The notes under the pieces: model-generated | The model's database searches: none | What the model was told of the DNA's origin: nothing | Seen by the model: the letters and a program-made list of their open reading frames with translations, nothing else | Origin: Deltaproteobacteria bacterium | Lineage (GTDB): Bacteria > Desulfobacterota > Desulfuromonadia > Desulfuromonadales > Geopsychrobacteraceae | Length of the DNA stretch: 45,658 nucleotides | Direction: 5' to 3' | Assembly (NCBI GenBank): GCA_024280335.1 | Contig: JAJRQI010000040.1 | Span: 1-45,658, forward strand | Program-made: the position numbers and the translations under genes | Shown: piece by piece, positions 15,776 through 25,473 of the stretch | Numbering within the stretch: position 1 is the stretch's first letter | Layout of the letters: each line of letters begins with the position of its first letter

Positions 15776-18014
15776 ACTTTTAGAAAAACTGAACGAACCG
15801 CAGCGACAAGCTGTGCTTCATGACCAGGGACCGCTGTTGTTGCTGGCCGGGGCCGGATCGGGGAAAACCCGCGCCCTGACCCATCGGGTCGCCTGGCTGA
15901 TTCGTGAGCGGGGGGTGCCGCCCTGGCGGATTATGGCGGTTACCTTTACCAATAAAGCCGCCGCCGAGATGCGCGAACGGCTGGAGCGGTTGGTCGACGG
16001 CGAGCCGCCCTGGGTGGCAACCTTTCACGCCAGTTGTGTCAAAATTCTGCGCCGCGAGATTGCCCATCTCGGCTTCAAAAGTGACTTCACCATTTACGAT
16101 GATCTGGATCAGCAGCGGATTCTGCGCGATCTTCTCAAGGAGATGGGGATTGCCGAGAAAAGCCTCAAGCCGCGGGCGGTTGCCTCTTTTATCGACAGTG
16201 CCAAAAATCGCGGTCAACTACCGGAGATGCTTAACGACTGCCGAACCGAAGGGCGCCAACTGGTCGAACTCTATCGTCTTTATCAACGCCGCCTGAAGGC
16301 CGCCAACGCACTCGATTTCGGTGACCTGTTACTGCTGACGGTGCGTTTGTTCGAGGAGTTTCCTGACGTTCGGCGCCGCTGGCAGGAGCGCTTTGAATAT
16401 CTGTTGATCGACGAATTTCAGGACACCAACCGGGTCCAGTACCAGCTGATCAAGCAGTTGGTCGGTCCGACAGCGAACCTCTGCGTGGTCGGTGACGATG
16501 ATCAATCAATCTATCGCTGGCGGGGTGCCGAGGTCGGCAATATTCTCGGTTTTGAAAACGATTTCCCCGGTGCGGCAGTGATCCGGCTGGAGCAGAATTA
16601 TCGCAGCAGCCAGTCGATCCTCAAGGCGGCCGGAGCGGTTGTCGGCCGTAATCCTGATCGCTGTGAAAAGGAGCTCTGGACCGATAACCCGCTTGGCGAA
16701 CCCTTGACCATCGAGGCGGCCCCTGATGATCGGGATGAAGCCGGTTTTGTTGCGACCGAGATCGGCCGGTTGCAAAAGGAAGGTTTTACCCTGCGCGAGA
16801 TTGCCGTTTTCTACCGGACCAATGCTCAGTCTCGGGTGCTGGAGGAAGCGCTGGTCGATCGAAAACTCCCCTATGTGATGTTCGGCGGCGTCAAGTTTTA
16901 TGCGCGGCTGGAGGTTAAGGATGTTCTCTCTTACCTGCGCTTGTTGGTTAATCCGGCTGATTCACTGGCGGCACGGAGGATTATCAATGTTCCGGCGCGC
17001 GGTATCGGTGCGGCCACGGTCGATAAGATTGCCGTCTTTGAGCCGGATGCCGGTGGTTTTCTGGCTGCCTGCCGACAGGCATTGGACACTGCCGCCCTGA
17101 AAGGGGTGGCGGCGAAACGGGTCGCTGGTTTTGTTGCCCTGATCGATGTTTTTACCGCCCAGCTGGAGCGTCTGCCCTATCCGCAACTGATGGCCGAGCT
17201 GATTGAGCGAAGCGGCTACGGACCCAACCTGCAGGAAGAGGCACAGCAGGGCTTGACCCGGGAGGTTCGCGAAGAGGCGAGCGGTCGGCTGGAGAATCTG
17301 GAGCAGTTGCTGGCCGGTATGCAGGAAAACGCGAGCAAGGGGGGCACGCTGCAGGATTATCTGGAACAGGTGGCACTGATTACCGATCTGGATCGTCACG
17401 ATAGCGAGCAGCAGCGGGTCACCCTGATGACCTTGCATTCGGCCAAGGGGCTGGAGTTTCCGGTGGTCTTTATGACCGGTATGGAAGAGGGGATCTTTCC
17501 CCACTCCCGCTCCGGCGATGGCGGTGAAGAACTGGCCGAAGAACGGCGGCTCTGTTACGTCGGCATGACCCGAGCGATGCAGAAACTCTATCTGTCGCAC
17601 GCGCGGCGCCGGCGGATCTACGGCACTTATCAGTATAATCCGCCAAGCCGTTTTCTGGCGGAAATCCCGGCCGAACTGACCGACGCCGAAGCTCTTGCTG
17701 CAGCACCGATAGCACCGCCGGCAGCGCAACACAATCTGGCCTCGTTGTCCGATCTGACCGCTTCGGCGGCAGAGGATGATAATCACCAGCCGGACATCCC
17801 GCAGTCGCTCGCGACCTTTTCCGCTGAGCCGGAAGCGGTTGTCGAGAGCGGCACTGGTTTGCGGCTGGGGATGAAGGTCCGGCACATCAAGTTCGGCATC
17901 GGCACCGTGCGACGGCTGGAAGGTTCGGGGGATAAGCAGAAGGTGACCATCTATTTCAACTCAGTAGGGGCGAAAAAACTGCTGCAGAAATTTGCCGGGC
18001 TGATGCCGGTGTAA
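15765..18014 (+). CDS. pcrA: UvrD/PcrA-type superfamily 1 DNA helicase
   Basis: A 749-residue SF1A helicase. Near the N-terminus is the Q-motif (LNEPQRQAV), Walker A GAGSGKT (residues 29-35), motif Ia (AVTFTNKAAAEM), motif II LLIDEFQDTN, motif III GDDDQSIYRWRGA, motif IV QNYRSS, motif V (VTLMTLHSAKGLEF) and motif VI RRLCYVGMTRA. The last 50 residues (LGMKVRHIKFGIGTVRRL to KKLLQKFAGL) form the Tudor-like domain that in PcrA/UvrD binds RNA polymerase. The family works 3'-5' in nucleotide excision repair, replication restart and removal of stalled transcription complexes. ATG 15765 is preferred over GTG 15759. It overlaps the end of the ClC gene. pcrA and uvrD cannot be told apart here by sequence alone. 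Confidence 0.9.
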   Translation: MRIELLEKLNEPQRQAVLHDQGPLLLLAGAGSGKTRALTHRVAWLIRERGVPPWRIMAVTFTNKAAAEMRERLERLVDGEPPWVATFHASCVKILRREIAHLGFKSDFTIYDDLDQQRILRDLLKEMGIAEKSLKPRAVASFIDSAKNRGQLPEMLNDCRTEGRQLVELYRLYQRRLKAANALDFGDLLLLTVRLFEEFPDVRRRWQERFEYLLIDEFQDTNRVQYQLIKQLVGPTANLCVVGDDDQSIYRWRGAEVGNILGFENDFPGAAVIRLEQNYRSSQSILKAAGAVVGRNPDRCEKELWTDNPLGEPLTIEAAPDDRDEAGFVATEIGRLQKEGFTLREIAVFYRTNAQSRVLEEALVDRKLPYVMFGGVKFYARLEVKDVLSYLRLLVNPADSLAARRIINVPARGIGAATVDKIAVFEPDAGGFLAACRQALDTAALKGVAAKRVAGFVALIDVFTAQLERLPYPQLMAELIERSGYGPNLQEEAQQGLTREVREEASGRLENLEQLLAGMQENASKGGTLQDYLEQVALITDLDRHDSEQQRVTLMTLHSAKGLEFPVVFMTGMEEGIFPHSRSGDGGEELAEERRLCYVGMTRAMQKLYLSHARRRRIYGTYQYNPPSRFLAEIPAELTDAEALAAAPIAPPAAQHNLASLSDLTASAAEDDNHQPDIPQSLATFSAEPEAVVESGTGLRLGMKVRHIKFGIGTVRRLEGSGDKQKVTIYFNSVGAKKLLQKFAGLMPV

Positions 18015-18038
18015 GCTGCAAACCGATTGGGAGCGTGC

Positions 18039-21000
18039 ATGGCTGAAACAGACCGACAGTTCAACCTGCTGCTGGTGGACGATAATCCGACCAACCTTTT
18101 GTTGCTGGCGAAGATTGTCGAGTTCGACCTGCCGCAGGTGCGGGTGCTGACCGCCGGAAATGCCGTGGAAGGATTGGCGCTGGCTCGGCAGCAGCGCATC
18201 GACGGCGCTTTTATCGATGTGCAGATGCCGCAGGTCAGCGGCCTCGATATGTGTCGGCAGCTGAAGAGCGATCCACGCACCGTCGGAATCCCGCTGGTGT
18301 TGATCACCGCGCATCTGGCCTCACCGAAAATGCGCGCCGAGGGGTTGGAGGTGGGAGCTTACGATTTTATCTCGCAGCCGATCAGCAATGTCGAAATGCT
18401 TGCCCGGATCAAGGTGATGCTGCGACTGGCCGACAGCGCTCGATTGTTGCGGCGTGACAATCAACAACTGCAGCAGCAGGTCGAACAGCATTCGACGCAG
18501 CTGCGTTGGGTCAGCGGGTTGCTGTTGTCGGGAGATGGCGAGTTGACGCCGCCGGACCTGCAGTTGTTGCAGCGGTTGGCGGCGGAACTGCCGGAACCGG
18601 GTGAAATCAATGAACGGCAGTTCAGTGAAAAGCTGACCAGCGAATTTCCACTCCCCTGGCGGCGGACCCTGATGAAGTTGGCGCTGCTCGATGCGATCCC
18701 GTTGCCGCTGGCGCGAAAATTGAGCGAAATTGCCGATATCGAGGCGGTTTTTGAGTACCTGCAACGTCACGATCTGTCGCTGCTGCCGTCGCGGGCCGGA
18801 CAGGAGCGCCTCTATTTTAAACCGCCGGTTCGTGACCTGTTGCGCGAGCGCGCCAAGCAGAAGCTTGATTCAGCCGAACAGCAGCAGGTCTATCTGCTGG
18901 CGGCCGACTGGTATCAGCAGCAGACCGATTTCCCCGCCGCTTTGAATTGTCTGCAGCAGGCGGAAAATTATCCGGCGGTTTCACAACTGCTCAATCAGGT
19001 CGGCCTGGCACTGTTGGCGGAGCGTTACCAGCCGCAGCTGTTTCAGGTGTTGGGTCGGGTTCCGGAAGAGGTTGCTGCCAGCTGCGGTTGGCTGGCACTG
19101 TTTACCGGCAGCGCCTGTATGCAAACCAATCCAGTCGATGTTGATGCCTGGCTGGAATTGGCGCGGACCCGTTTTGTCCGTGAAGGGGATCGGCGCGGCG
19201 AACTGCTGGCCCTCTCCCAGCAGATGATCCAGTACCTGCTGGCCGACGGTTGCCTGGCGACCGGGTTGCAGAAGTTGCCCCGCTTGCGCGAGTTATGCTG
19301 CGAGCAGTTGGAGCTGATCGATCCCGCCAACCGGATCCGGGTGCTTTTTTCACTGGGGATGGCGGAGCTGCTCTTTGCCGGGTCTTTTGCTCGGGTAGAA
19401 GAGATTCTGGATCGGGCGTTGCCTGAAGCCCGGCAGCAGAAATTACTCGAATCACAGTTGGATCTGCTGATTTTGCACAGTTTGCTGGCAATTTTTCAGG
19501 GGCGTCTGCGGGTCGGACGGGCAACCCTGGAACAGGCCGAACTCTGTGCCGCAGAGCTCTCAGATCGCTGTTTGTCGGTACAGGCGCTGGCGATTGTCGG
19601 CTGTGAACTGCTGTTTTCCTGTGGCGATCTGGATGGATTTGATCAGCAGCGCAGGCGTACAGAACAGATCTGGGGTGCCGGGATTCTGCAGAAATCTGCG
19701 CTTGGCGCGCTGTTGAACTACTTTGAAGCGCTGGCCCGGCAGGCACAGGGAGAACTGCCCGCGGCAGCCGAGTTGCTGGAAACGGCACTGCTGGAAGGAC
19801 CGGCGATGTTTCAGCCCCACCTGCAGAGTTCGTTGCTGCAGCTGCGTGGCCTGATTGCTGCCCAGACCGGTCAGCTGGACGCAGCCCGCAGCGATTGTTC
19901 CCGGGCGCTGGAGTTACGTGCCCAGACCGGCGGTTCGCTGGCTGAGTTGCCGAACCTGTTGCTGGCCGGAGCCACCTGTCTGTTGTTGCAGGATCGACAG
20001 CAGGCCACTGAACTGTTGGAGCGGGGACTGGCGAAATCGGTTGAACTGGCGGAGGAGCGCTACCGGGGTGGCTTTTACGCCTGGCTGGCGTTACTCAGTC
20101 AGCGTTCCGGCCAGCCGGAACAGGCTCTAGAACAGTTTCAGCAACTGCTTGAGCTGCTGCGTCGCCAGCAGCGGAATTTCTTTTTTGCGCTGACTCCCGA
20201 GCTGTTGCAGGAACTGCTGCCGGTCGTCTGTCGCCAATCCGGAAACTCCGAACAGTTACGTGAACTGGCGGCTGAATGGCTGAATTCAGGGTTAACCGAT
20301 GATGGCCGGTTGATTCCCCTGCTGAAACTGCAGACCCTCGGTGGCTTTCATCTTTGCGGTGCCGGACAGCGGTTCGACAGCAGCGAAGTCGGTCAGACTT
20401 CGCGAACCATTCTGGCGCTGCTGACGGTTGCGCCGAACCGGGCCTTAAGTACCGAAGTGCTGATGGGAACCCTGTGGCCGGACAGTCCGACCGAGAAGGC
20501 GCGCAACAGTTTTGATACCGCTCACTCGCGGCTGCGCAGAGTGTTGAATACCCGTTTCGGCAAGCAGGTGCGCCACGATTACCTGGTGCTGGAAAAGGGT
20601 GTTCTGGCGTTGCGCAATATCTGCATCGACAGTGTCAGCTTCTGCGCCGCGATGGATAAGGCACGTTACCAGCTGCAACGGCAGAACTTCTGGCAGGCGG
20701 AGTTGGCACTCTGGCGAGCACAACGGTTGTGGGCCGGGGAGTACCTGGCGGGGCTCGATCTGGATTCCGAGCTGCCTTATCGACGCGAACAGTTGACCCA
20801 GCTTCGTCTGGAACAGTTGGGGGAACTGGCGCGTTTGCTGCGCAGACGCGGGGCTGGTAAAGCAGCGATCCAACTGCTGCAGGAGGGGCTGGTCCTGGAA
20901 CCGACCGAGGATGCTCTGGTGCGTCAGCTTTTGTCGCTGGCGCAGCAGCAAGGGGAAAAAAGACTGGCCCGACAGGTGCTGGAGAATTACCGTCTGGCGC

Positions 21001-21083
21001 TGCAACAGGCCGACTACGATGCAGAAGAGATAGCAGAACTGACCGAAGCCCTGAGTCCACAGCGGCTCAATCTGGAAACCTGA
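18039..21083 (+). CDS. Response regulator with TPR-like middle and SARP/BTAD output domain
   Basis: A 1014-residue protein with three parts. Residues 10-130 are a CheY-like receiver with acidic residues at the start (LLVDDNP) and phospho-acceptor Asp60 (FIDVQMPQ). The usual Lys of the KP loop is replaced by Gln113 (FISQPIS). Residues about 170-750 are helical, Leu/Gln/Ala-rich and TPR-like, similar in character to the middle of MalT-type regulators; no Walker motif is visible. Residues about 765-1000 have a winged-helix DNA-binding segment (LKLQTLGGFHLCG; RTILALLTVAPNRALSTE; LWPDSPTEKARNSF) and a bacterial transcriptional activation domain, as in SARP activators. The start ATG has GGGAG at the proper distance. 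It lies 24 bases after the helicase gene. Target genes are unknown; no histidine kinase is adjacent. Confidence 0.75.
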   Translation: MAETDRQFNLLLVDDNPTNLLLLAKIVEFDLPQVRVLTAGNAVEGLALARQQRIDGAFIDVQMPQVSGLDMCRQLKSDPRTVGIPLVLITAHLASPKMRAEGLEVGAYDFISQPISNVEMLARIKVMLRLADSARLLRRDNQQLQQQVEQHSTQLRWVSGLLLSGDGELTPPDLQLLQRLAAELPEPGEINERQFSEKLTSEFPLPWRRTLMKLALLDAIPLPLARKLSEIADIEAVFEYLQRHDLSLLPSRAGQERLYFKPPVRDLLRERAKQKLDSAEQQQVYLLAADWYQQQTDFPAALNCLQQAENYPAVSQLLNQVGLALLAERYQPQLFQVLGRVPEEVAASCGWLALFTGSACMQTNPVDVDAWLELARTRFVREGDRRGELLALSQQMIQYLLADGCLATGLQKLPRLRELCCEQLELIDPANRIRVLFSLGMAELLFAGSFARVEEILDRALPEARQQKLLESQLDLLILHSLLAIFQGRLRVGRATLEQAELCAAELSDRCLSVQALAIVGCELLFSCGDLDGFDQQRRRTEQIWGAGILQKSALGALLNYFEALARQAQGELPAAAELLETALLEGPAMFQPHLQSSLLQLRGLIAAQTGQLDAARSDCSRALELRAQTGGSLAELPNLLLAGATCLLLQDRQQATELLERGLAKSVELAEERYRGGFYAWLALLSQRSGQPEQALEQFQQLLELLRRQQRNFFFALTPELLQELLPVVCRQSGNSEQLRELAAEWLNSGLTDDGRLIPLLKLQTLGGFHLCGAGQRFDSSEVGQTSRTILALLTVAPNRALSTEVLMGTLWPDSPTEKARNSFDTAHSRLRRVLNTRFGKQVRHDYLVLEKGVLALRNICIDSVSFCAAMDKARYQLQRQNFWQAELALWRAQRLWAGEYLAGLDLDSELPYRREQLTQLRLEQLGELARLLRRRGAGKAAIQLLQEGLVLEPTEDALVRQLLSLAQQQGEKRLARQVLENYRLALQQADYDAEEIAELTEALSPQRLNLET

Positions 21084-21108
21084 TAAATCAAAAAGGATCA
21101 GACCGACG

Positions 21109-21975
21109 ATGAGTGATTGTGACAGCTGCAATGATAGTTCCTGCTCGGTAAAACAGCCAGGCAGTGTAAATGATGAACAGGCACAGATTCAGCAGAATCT
21201 GGCCATCCGCATGTGTGGTATCAAGTACAAGGTGATGGTGATGTCAGGTAAAGGCGGGGTCGGCAAAAGCACCACCGCCGTTAATCTGGCTTTCGCGCTG
21301 GTCAAGCAGGGCTATAAGGTCGGCTTGCTCGACATCGACCTGCACGGCCCGAGTTTGCCGAAGATGGTCGGCCTGGAAGGCCGGCATCCGCAAGCGAGCG
21401 AAGAGGGGATTCTGCCCCTTGAGGTTGACGGGCTCAAGTTGATGTCGCTCGGTTTTCTGCTCCCCTCGACCAGTGAAGCGACCATTATGCGTGGACCGAT
21501 GAAGCATGGGGCGATCCAGCAGTTGTTGGCCGATGTTGTCTGGGGGGAGCTGGATGTGCTGCTGATCGATTGTCCGCCGGGAACCGGCGACGAGCCGTTA
21601 AGTGCGGTGCAGCTGCTCGGCGAGAACAGTTCTGCGGTGGTGGTGACGACCCCGCAGGATGTCGCCCTGATCGACGTGGAAAAATCGCTCAGCTTTTGCC
21701 GCGAGCTGAAACTGCCGGTTATCGGTCTGGTCGAAAATATGAGCGGTTTTATCTGTCCGCACTGCCATGAAAAGTCGGATATTTTCAAGAGCGGCGGCGC
21801 GAGTCGCTTGGCTGAGAAGACCGGCGTTGCCCTGCTGGCTCAGGTACCGCTCGACCCGGAAGTTGTCCTGGCCGGGGATGCCGGCAAGCCGCATGTGCTA
21901 AACAGTCCCGATTCCCGGTGCAGTGAAGCCCTGTTTCGGGTTGCCAAAGCGGTTGCCTCTTTCTGGAACGATTGA
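21109..21975 (+). CDS. mrp: Mrp/ApbC (Nbp35-like) iron-sulfur carrier ATPase
   Basis: A 288-residue P-loop ATPase of the MinD/Mrp group. It has the deviant Walker A GKGGVGKST (residues 47-55), switch LLDIDLHGPSLPKM, a Walker B-like LLIDCPPGTGDEP, and the CPHC pair near residue 218 that binds a bridging Fe-S cluster at the dimer interface. An extra N-terminal cysteine cluster (CDSCNDSSC) resembles Nbp35-type proteins. The family stores and transfers 4Fe-4S clusters to apoproteins in the cytosol. AAAGGA lies upstream of the ATG. It is followed by a regulatory-looking gap before gatC. Confidence 0.9.
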   Translation: MSDCDSCNDSSCSVKQPGSVNDEQAQIQQNLAIRMCGIKYKVMVMSGKGGVGKSTTAVNLAFALVKQGYKVGLLDIDLHGPSLPKMVGLEGRHPQASEEGILPLEVDGLKLMSLGFLLPSTSEATIMRGPMKHGAIQQLLADVVWGELDVLLIDCPPGTGDEPLSAVQLLGENSSAVVVTTPQDVALIDVEKSLSFCRELKLPVIGLVENMSGFICPHCHEKSDIFKSGGASRLAEKTGVALLAQVPLDPEVVLAGDAGKPHVLNSPDSRCSEALFRVAKAVASFWND

Positions 21976-21987
21976 GTCCAGCCCCGC

Positions 21988-22021
21988 GAAAAAACAAGCT
22001 TTTTTCTTGTCATAAGACAAG
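21988..22021 (+). terminator. Hairpins after mrp, weak terminator candidate
   Basis: Two adjacent inverted repeats follow the mrp stop. GAAAAAA/TTTTTTC with a CAAGC loop (21988-22006) and a perfect CTTGTC-ATAA-GACAAG hairpin (22006-22021). The first is A/T-only and ends in a T run, so termination would be weak. They could equally be parts of a leader or promoter region for gatCAB. Confidence 0.35.
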
Positions 22022-22033
22022 CTGAATGCTAAC

Positions 22034-22047
22034 TGTAAACGTTTACA
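22034..22047. promoter_or_regulatory. Perfect 14-bp palindrome TGTAAACGTTTACA upstream of gatC
   Basis: TGTAAACGTTTACA is its own reverse complement and lies 22 bases before the gatC start, just upstream of its ribosome binding site. The sequence has the form of a LacI/GalR-family operator (central CG, A/T arms). No LacI-type gene is in the window. Being so close to the start, a bound repressor would block transcription of gatCAB. Confidence 0.45.
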
Positions 22048-22069
22048 AATAGTTACCGGAGGAACGACG

Positions 22070-22357
22070 ATGAAAATAAGTCGTGAAGAAGTGGAGCATG
22101 TCGCTCGTCTGGCCCGACTGGCGCTGCAACCGGCCGAGCTTGAAGCTCTGACTGAGCAGATGGATGCTATTCTCGGCTATGTCGAGAAACTGAACGAACT
22201 GGATACCGAGGGGATCATCCCGACTGCCCATGCGGTGCCGATGGAGAACGCCTTTCGCGAAGATCTGGTCAAGCCGTCGATCGGTATCGAGCGCGCGCAG
22301 CAGAATGCGCCGTCGAAGGATGGTAGTTGTTTTAAGGTCCCCAAAGTTATTGAATAA
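22070..22357 (+). CDS. gatC: Aspartyl/glutamyl-tRNA amidotransferase subunit C
   Basis: A 95-residue GatC. It shows the family pattern ISREEVEHVARLARLAL at the N-terminus, a middle VEKLNELDTEGI and the conserved C-terminal FRED (AFREDLVKPSI). GatC wraps around the GatA-GatB interface and stabilises the complex. GGAGGA lies at the correct distance from the ATG. It heads gatC-gatA-gatB; the gap to gatA is 30 bases. Confidence 0.95.
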   Translation: MKISREEVEHVARLARLALQPAELEALTEQMDAILGYVEKLNELDTEGIIPTAHAVPMENAFREDLVKPSIGIERAQQNAPSKDGSCFKVPKVIE

Positions 22358-22387
22358 AAATCGCTGCTGGCGATTCTGGAGATAGAT

Positions 22388-23845
22388 ATGCAACTGAATA
22401 AACTGACGATTTCGCAACTGCGGGCCAAGTTGATCGCCGGGGAAGTCTCCTCGCTGGAGCTGACCCGCGCCTGTCTGGAGCGGATCGCGGCAACCGATGA
22501 TAAGCTCAATGCCTTCATCACCATCTGCGAGACCGAAGCATTGGCGGCCGCCGAAGCGGCCGATAAAAGACTGGCGGCCGGCGATGCCGCACCTTTGACC
22601 GGGATTCCGTTGGCGGTCAAGGATATCTTCAATGTTCTTGATGTCCGCACCACCTGCGGTTCGAAAATTCTCGACAACTACATCTCCCCCTACGATGCTA
22701 CCGTTGTCGCCAAACTGCGCGCGCAGGGCGCGGTGATTATCGGCAAGTTGAACATGGATGAGTTTGCCATGGGCTCATCCAACGAAAACAGCGCGGCCGG
22801 CAGCGTCAAGAATCCCTGGGATCTGCAACGGGTGCCGGGTGGCTCCTCCGGGGGCAGTGCCGCGGCGGTGGCGGCCGGGCAGGTCTTGGCAACCCTGGGC
22901 ACCGATACCGGCGGTTCGATCCGTCAGCCGGCGTCCCACTGCGGGGTAGTCGGGCTCAAGCCGACCTACGGTCGGATCTCCCGTTATGGGGTGGTCGCTT
23001 ACGCCTCATCGCTCGATCAGGTCGGACCGCTGGCGAGCAATGTCGAGGATTGCGCGCTGCTGCTCGGCGCCGTGGCTGGTTACGATCCGGCCGATTCAAC
23101 CTCGGTTGATACCCCGGTACCCGATTATCTGGCCAGCCTCAAGGATGGCGTCAAGGGGAAGAAAATCGGCCTGCCGAAGGAGTACTTCATCGAAGGGTTG
23201 GCTGCTGAGGTCAAGCAGGCGGTTACTGCGGCGATTGAAACCTACCGGCAGTTGGGGGCCGAGATTGTCGAGGTCAGCCTGCCGCACACCGATTACGCCG
23301 TCGCCTGCTACTACCTGATCGCCACCGCGGAGGCTTCGAGCAATCTGGCCCGTTACGATGGCGTCCGTTTCGGCGTGCGTAAAGATAATGGCGATGGCTT
23401 GGTCGGCATGTATCAGCATACCCGTGCTGCCGGTTTCGGCGACGAGGTCAAACGACGGATCATGCTCGGCACCTACGCCCTCTCCTCCGGCTACTACGAT
23501 GCCTACTACCTCAAGGCACAGAAGGTCCGCACCTTGATCCGGCAGGATTTTCTTACCGCCTTCGAACAGGTCGACCTGCTGCTGACCCCGGTGGCACCGA
23601 CCCCGGCGTTCAAGCTTGGGGAGAAAACCGGTGACCCGCTGCAGATGTACCTGTCGGACATCTTCACCATTCCGGTCAACCTGGCCGGTACCTGCGGCAT
23701 GAGCCTGCCCTGCGGCAGCAGCAGTGATGGTCTGCCAATCGGTGTGCAGCTGATCGGCAAGCCGTTTGCCGAAGCGGAAATGCTGCAGGCGGCTTACGCC
23801 TTTGAACAGGCAACCGACTTCGGCGGCAAGTTCCCGCCGTTGTAA
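22388..23845 (+). CDS. gatA: Aspartyl/glutamyl-tRNA amidotransferase subunit A
   Basis: A 485-residue amidase-signature enzyme that frees ammonia from glutamine for transamidation of Glu-tRNA(Gln) or Asp-tRNA(Asn). The catalytic Ser-cisSer-Lys triad is present: Lys78 in PLAVKDIF, Ser153 in [11 protein letters not shown] and nucleophile Ser177 in [12 protein letters not shown]. The length is normal for the family. GGAG precedes the ATG. Together with gatB it implies that the organism makes Gln-tRNA(Gln) and/or Asn-tRNA(Asn) by the indirect route. Confidence 0.97.
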   Translation: MQLNKLTISQLRAKLIAGEVSSLELTRACLERIAATDDKLNAFITICETEALAAAEAADKRLAAGDAAPLTGIPLAVKDIFNVLDVRTTCGSKILDNYISPYDATVVAKLRAQGAVIIGKLNMDEFAMGSSNENSAAGSVKNPWDLQRVPGGSSGGSAAAVAAGQVLATLGTDTGGSIRQPASHCGVVGLKPTYGRISRYGVVAYASSLDQVGPLASNVEDCALLLGAVAGYDPADSTSVDTPVPDYLASLKDGVKGKKIGLPKEYFIEGLAAEVKQAVTAAIETYRQLGAEIVEVSLPHTDYAVACYYLIATAEASSNLARYDGVRFGVRKDNGDGLVGMYQHTRAAGFGDEVKRRIMLGTYALSSGYYDAYYLKAQKVRTLIRQDFLTAFEQVDLLLTPVAPTPAFKLGEKTGDPLQMYLSDIFTIPVNLAGTCGMSLPCGSSSDGLPIGVQLIGKPFAEAEMLQAAYAFEQATDFGGKFPPL

Positions 23846-23857
23846 AATGAATATCAG

Positions 23858-23910
23858 GGGCGACCCGCCGGGTCGCCCGCGTGCAATCCTGGCGACCCGG
23901 CGGGTCGCCC
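23858..23910. repeat. REP-like pair of GGCGACCC palindromes before gatB
   Basis: Two palindromes, GGGCGACCCGC/CGGGTCGCCC (23858-23878) and GGCGACCCGGCGGGTCGCC (23891-23909), are separated by the linker GCGTGCAATCCT. The same palindromes and nearly the same linker (GCATGCAATCCT) recur after gatB at 25375-25469. They fill the gatA-gatB gap and end next to the gatB ribosome binding site (GAAGG). Confidence 0.85.
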
Positions 23911-23928
23911 CGACGAAGGTTACTACAA

Positions 23929-25365
23929 ATGGATTCCAAATACGAAGTTGTGATCGGGCTGGAAGTGCATGTCCAGCTGACCACCAAAACCAAGATTTTC
24001 TGCGGTTGCTCCAAAGATTTTGGACAACAGCCGAACAGCCAGACCTGCCCGGTCTGCCTGGGGCTGCCGGGCGCGCTGCCGGTGCTGAACCGGCAGGTGG
24101 TGGAAGATGCCATCAAAACCGGTCTGGCGACCAACTGTCAGATTGCGCCGCGCTCGATCTTCGCGCGGAAAAACTATTTTTATCCCGACCTGCCGAAGGG
24201 CTACCAGATCTCCCAGTTCGAACTGCCGATCTGTGAGCACGGCTGGTTGAATATTGAAACAGAGGAGCTCGGCAAGAAGAGAATCGGCATCACCCGTATC
24301 CACATGGAAGAGGATGCCGGAAAATTGCTGCATGCCGCCGGCGACAGTTCCTCGGTCGACCTTAACCGTGCTTGCACACCGCTGCTTGAAGCAGTCTCCG
24401 AGCCGGATATGCGTAGTGCCGACGAGGCGATCGCCTACCTGAAACAGCTGCATCAGATTGTGACCTATCTGGGGGTCTGTGACGGCAACCTGGAGGAGGG
24501 CTCGTTCCGCTGCGATGCCAACGTCTCGATCCGTCCCTGGGGGCAGAAAGAGCTCGGTACCCGCGCTGAACTGAAAAATCTCAACTCCTTCCGTTTTATC
24601 AAACAGGCGATCGAGTACGAGGTTGAGCGGCAGATCGAGGTGCTTGAAGAGGGTGGCTCCGTGGTGCAGGAAACCCGTCTGTTCGATGCGGAGCAAGGTG
24701 TTTCCCGTTCGATGCGTGGCAAGGAAGAGGCGCACGACTATCGTTATTTCCCCGATCCTGATCTGGTGCCGGTGGTGGTTGCCGATGAATGGGTCGAGCG
24801 GGTGCGCAGCGAGCTGCCGGAGCTGCCAGCCGCCAAACTGCAGCGCTATCGGGACGATCTCGGTCTGCCGGACTACGATGCCGGGGTGCTCTGTGCCGAG
24901 CGGCCGATTGCCGAGTATTTCGAGGTGCTGGTCGCCCGACACGCTAACGCCAAACTCTGCTCCAACTGGGTGATGGGCGAGGTGCTGCGCTCTTTGAAAG
25001 AGAAGCAGATCGCGATCGCCGATTGCCCCGTGTCGCCGGAACTGTTGGCCGGGATACTGCAGCGGATCGCTGACAACAGCATCTCCGGCAAGATCGCCAA
25101 AACGGTTTTCGAGGAGATCTGGCAGACCGGTAAAACCGCCGATCAGATCATCGAGGAGCAGGGATTGAAGCAGGTGACCGACAGCGGTGCCATCGAAGCG
25201 ATTGTCGATGCGGTGATCGCCGCCAACCAGGGGCAGTTCGAAGAGCTCAAGGCCGGGAAGGAGAAACTGATCGGTTTCTTCGTCGGCCAGGTAATGAAAC
25301 TGAGCAAGGGGAAAGCGAACCCCGGCATGGCCAATCAGTTGATCAAGAAGAAAATTTCAGAATAA
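23929..25365 (+). CDS. gatB: Aspartyl/glutamyl-tRNA amidotransferase subunit B
   Basis: A 478-residue GatB, the subunit that activates the misacylated tRNA with ATP and performs the amide transfer. The N-terminal cradle has [13 protein letters not shown] and zinc-type cysteines (FCGCSKDF, then CPVCLGLPG), followed by [15 protein letters not shown]. The C-terminal helical and YqeY-like tail domain ends [12 protein letters not shown]. The ATG at 23929 is chosen because it gives the family start [14 protein letters not shown] and has GAAGG upstream; an earlier in-frame ATG at 23881 would translate part of the repeat. A repeat-filled 83-base gap separates it from gatA. Confidence 0.96.
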   Translation: MDSKYEVVIGLEVHVQLTTKTKIFCGCSKDFGQQPNSQTCPVCLGLPGALPVLNRQVVEDAIKTGLATNCQIAPRSIFARKNYFYPDLPKGYQISQFELPICEHGWLNIETEELGKKRIGITRIHMEEDAGKLLHAAGDSSSVDLNRACTPLLEAVSEPDMRSADEAIAYLKQLHQIVTYLGVCDGNLEEGSFRCDANVSIRPWGQKELGTRAELKNLNSFRFIKQAIEYEVERQIEVLEEGGSVVQETRLFDAEQGVSRSMRGKEEAHDYRYFPDPDLVPVVVADEWVERVRSELPELPAAKLQRYRDDLGLPDYDAGVLCAERPIAEYFEVLVARHANAKLCSNWVMGEVLRSLKEKQIAIADCPVSPELLAGILQRIADNSISGKIAKTVFEEIWQTGKTADQIIEEQGLKQVTDSGAIEAIVDAVIAANQGQFEELKAGKEKLIGFFVGQVMKLSKGKANPGMANQLIKKKISE

Positions 25366-25370
25366 ATAAT

Positions 25371-25473
25371 GTAGGGGCGACCCGCCGGGTCGCCCGCATG
25401 CAATCCTGTCGACCCGCCGGGTCGCCCTGTTTGGGTAACAACGAGAACGGGCGACCCGCCGGGTCGCCCCTAC
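25371..25473. repeat. Composite REP/MITE-like element between gatB and mtnA
   Basis: The element is bounded by inverted ends GTAGGGGCGACCC (25371-25383) and GGGTCGCCCCTAC (25461-25473). It contains three palindromes of the GGCGACCCGCCGGGTCGCC type (25375-25395, 25410-25424, 25449-25469). The right end abuts the mtnA ribosome binding site (GAAGGA). Related to the pair before gatB, so at least five palindrome copies flank this one gene. Confidence 0.85.

Noticed and set aside
23858-25470. CRISPR array
   Set aside because: The repeats are palindromic and irregularly spaced with a shared linker, surround a gatB gene, and lack unique spacers of constant length.
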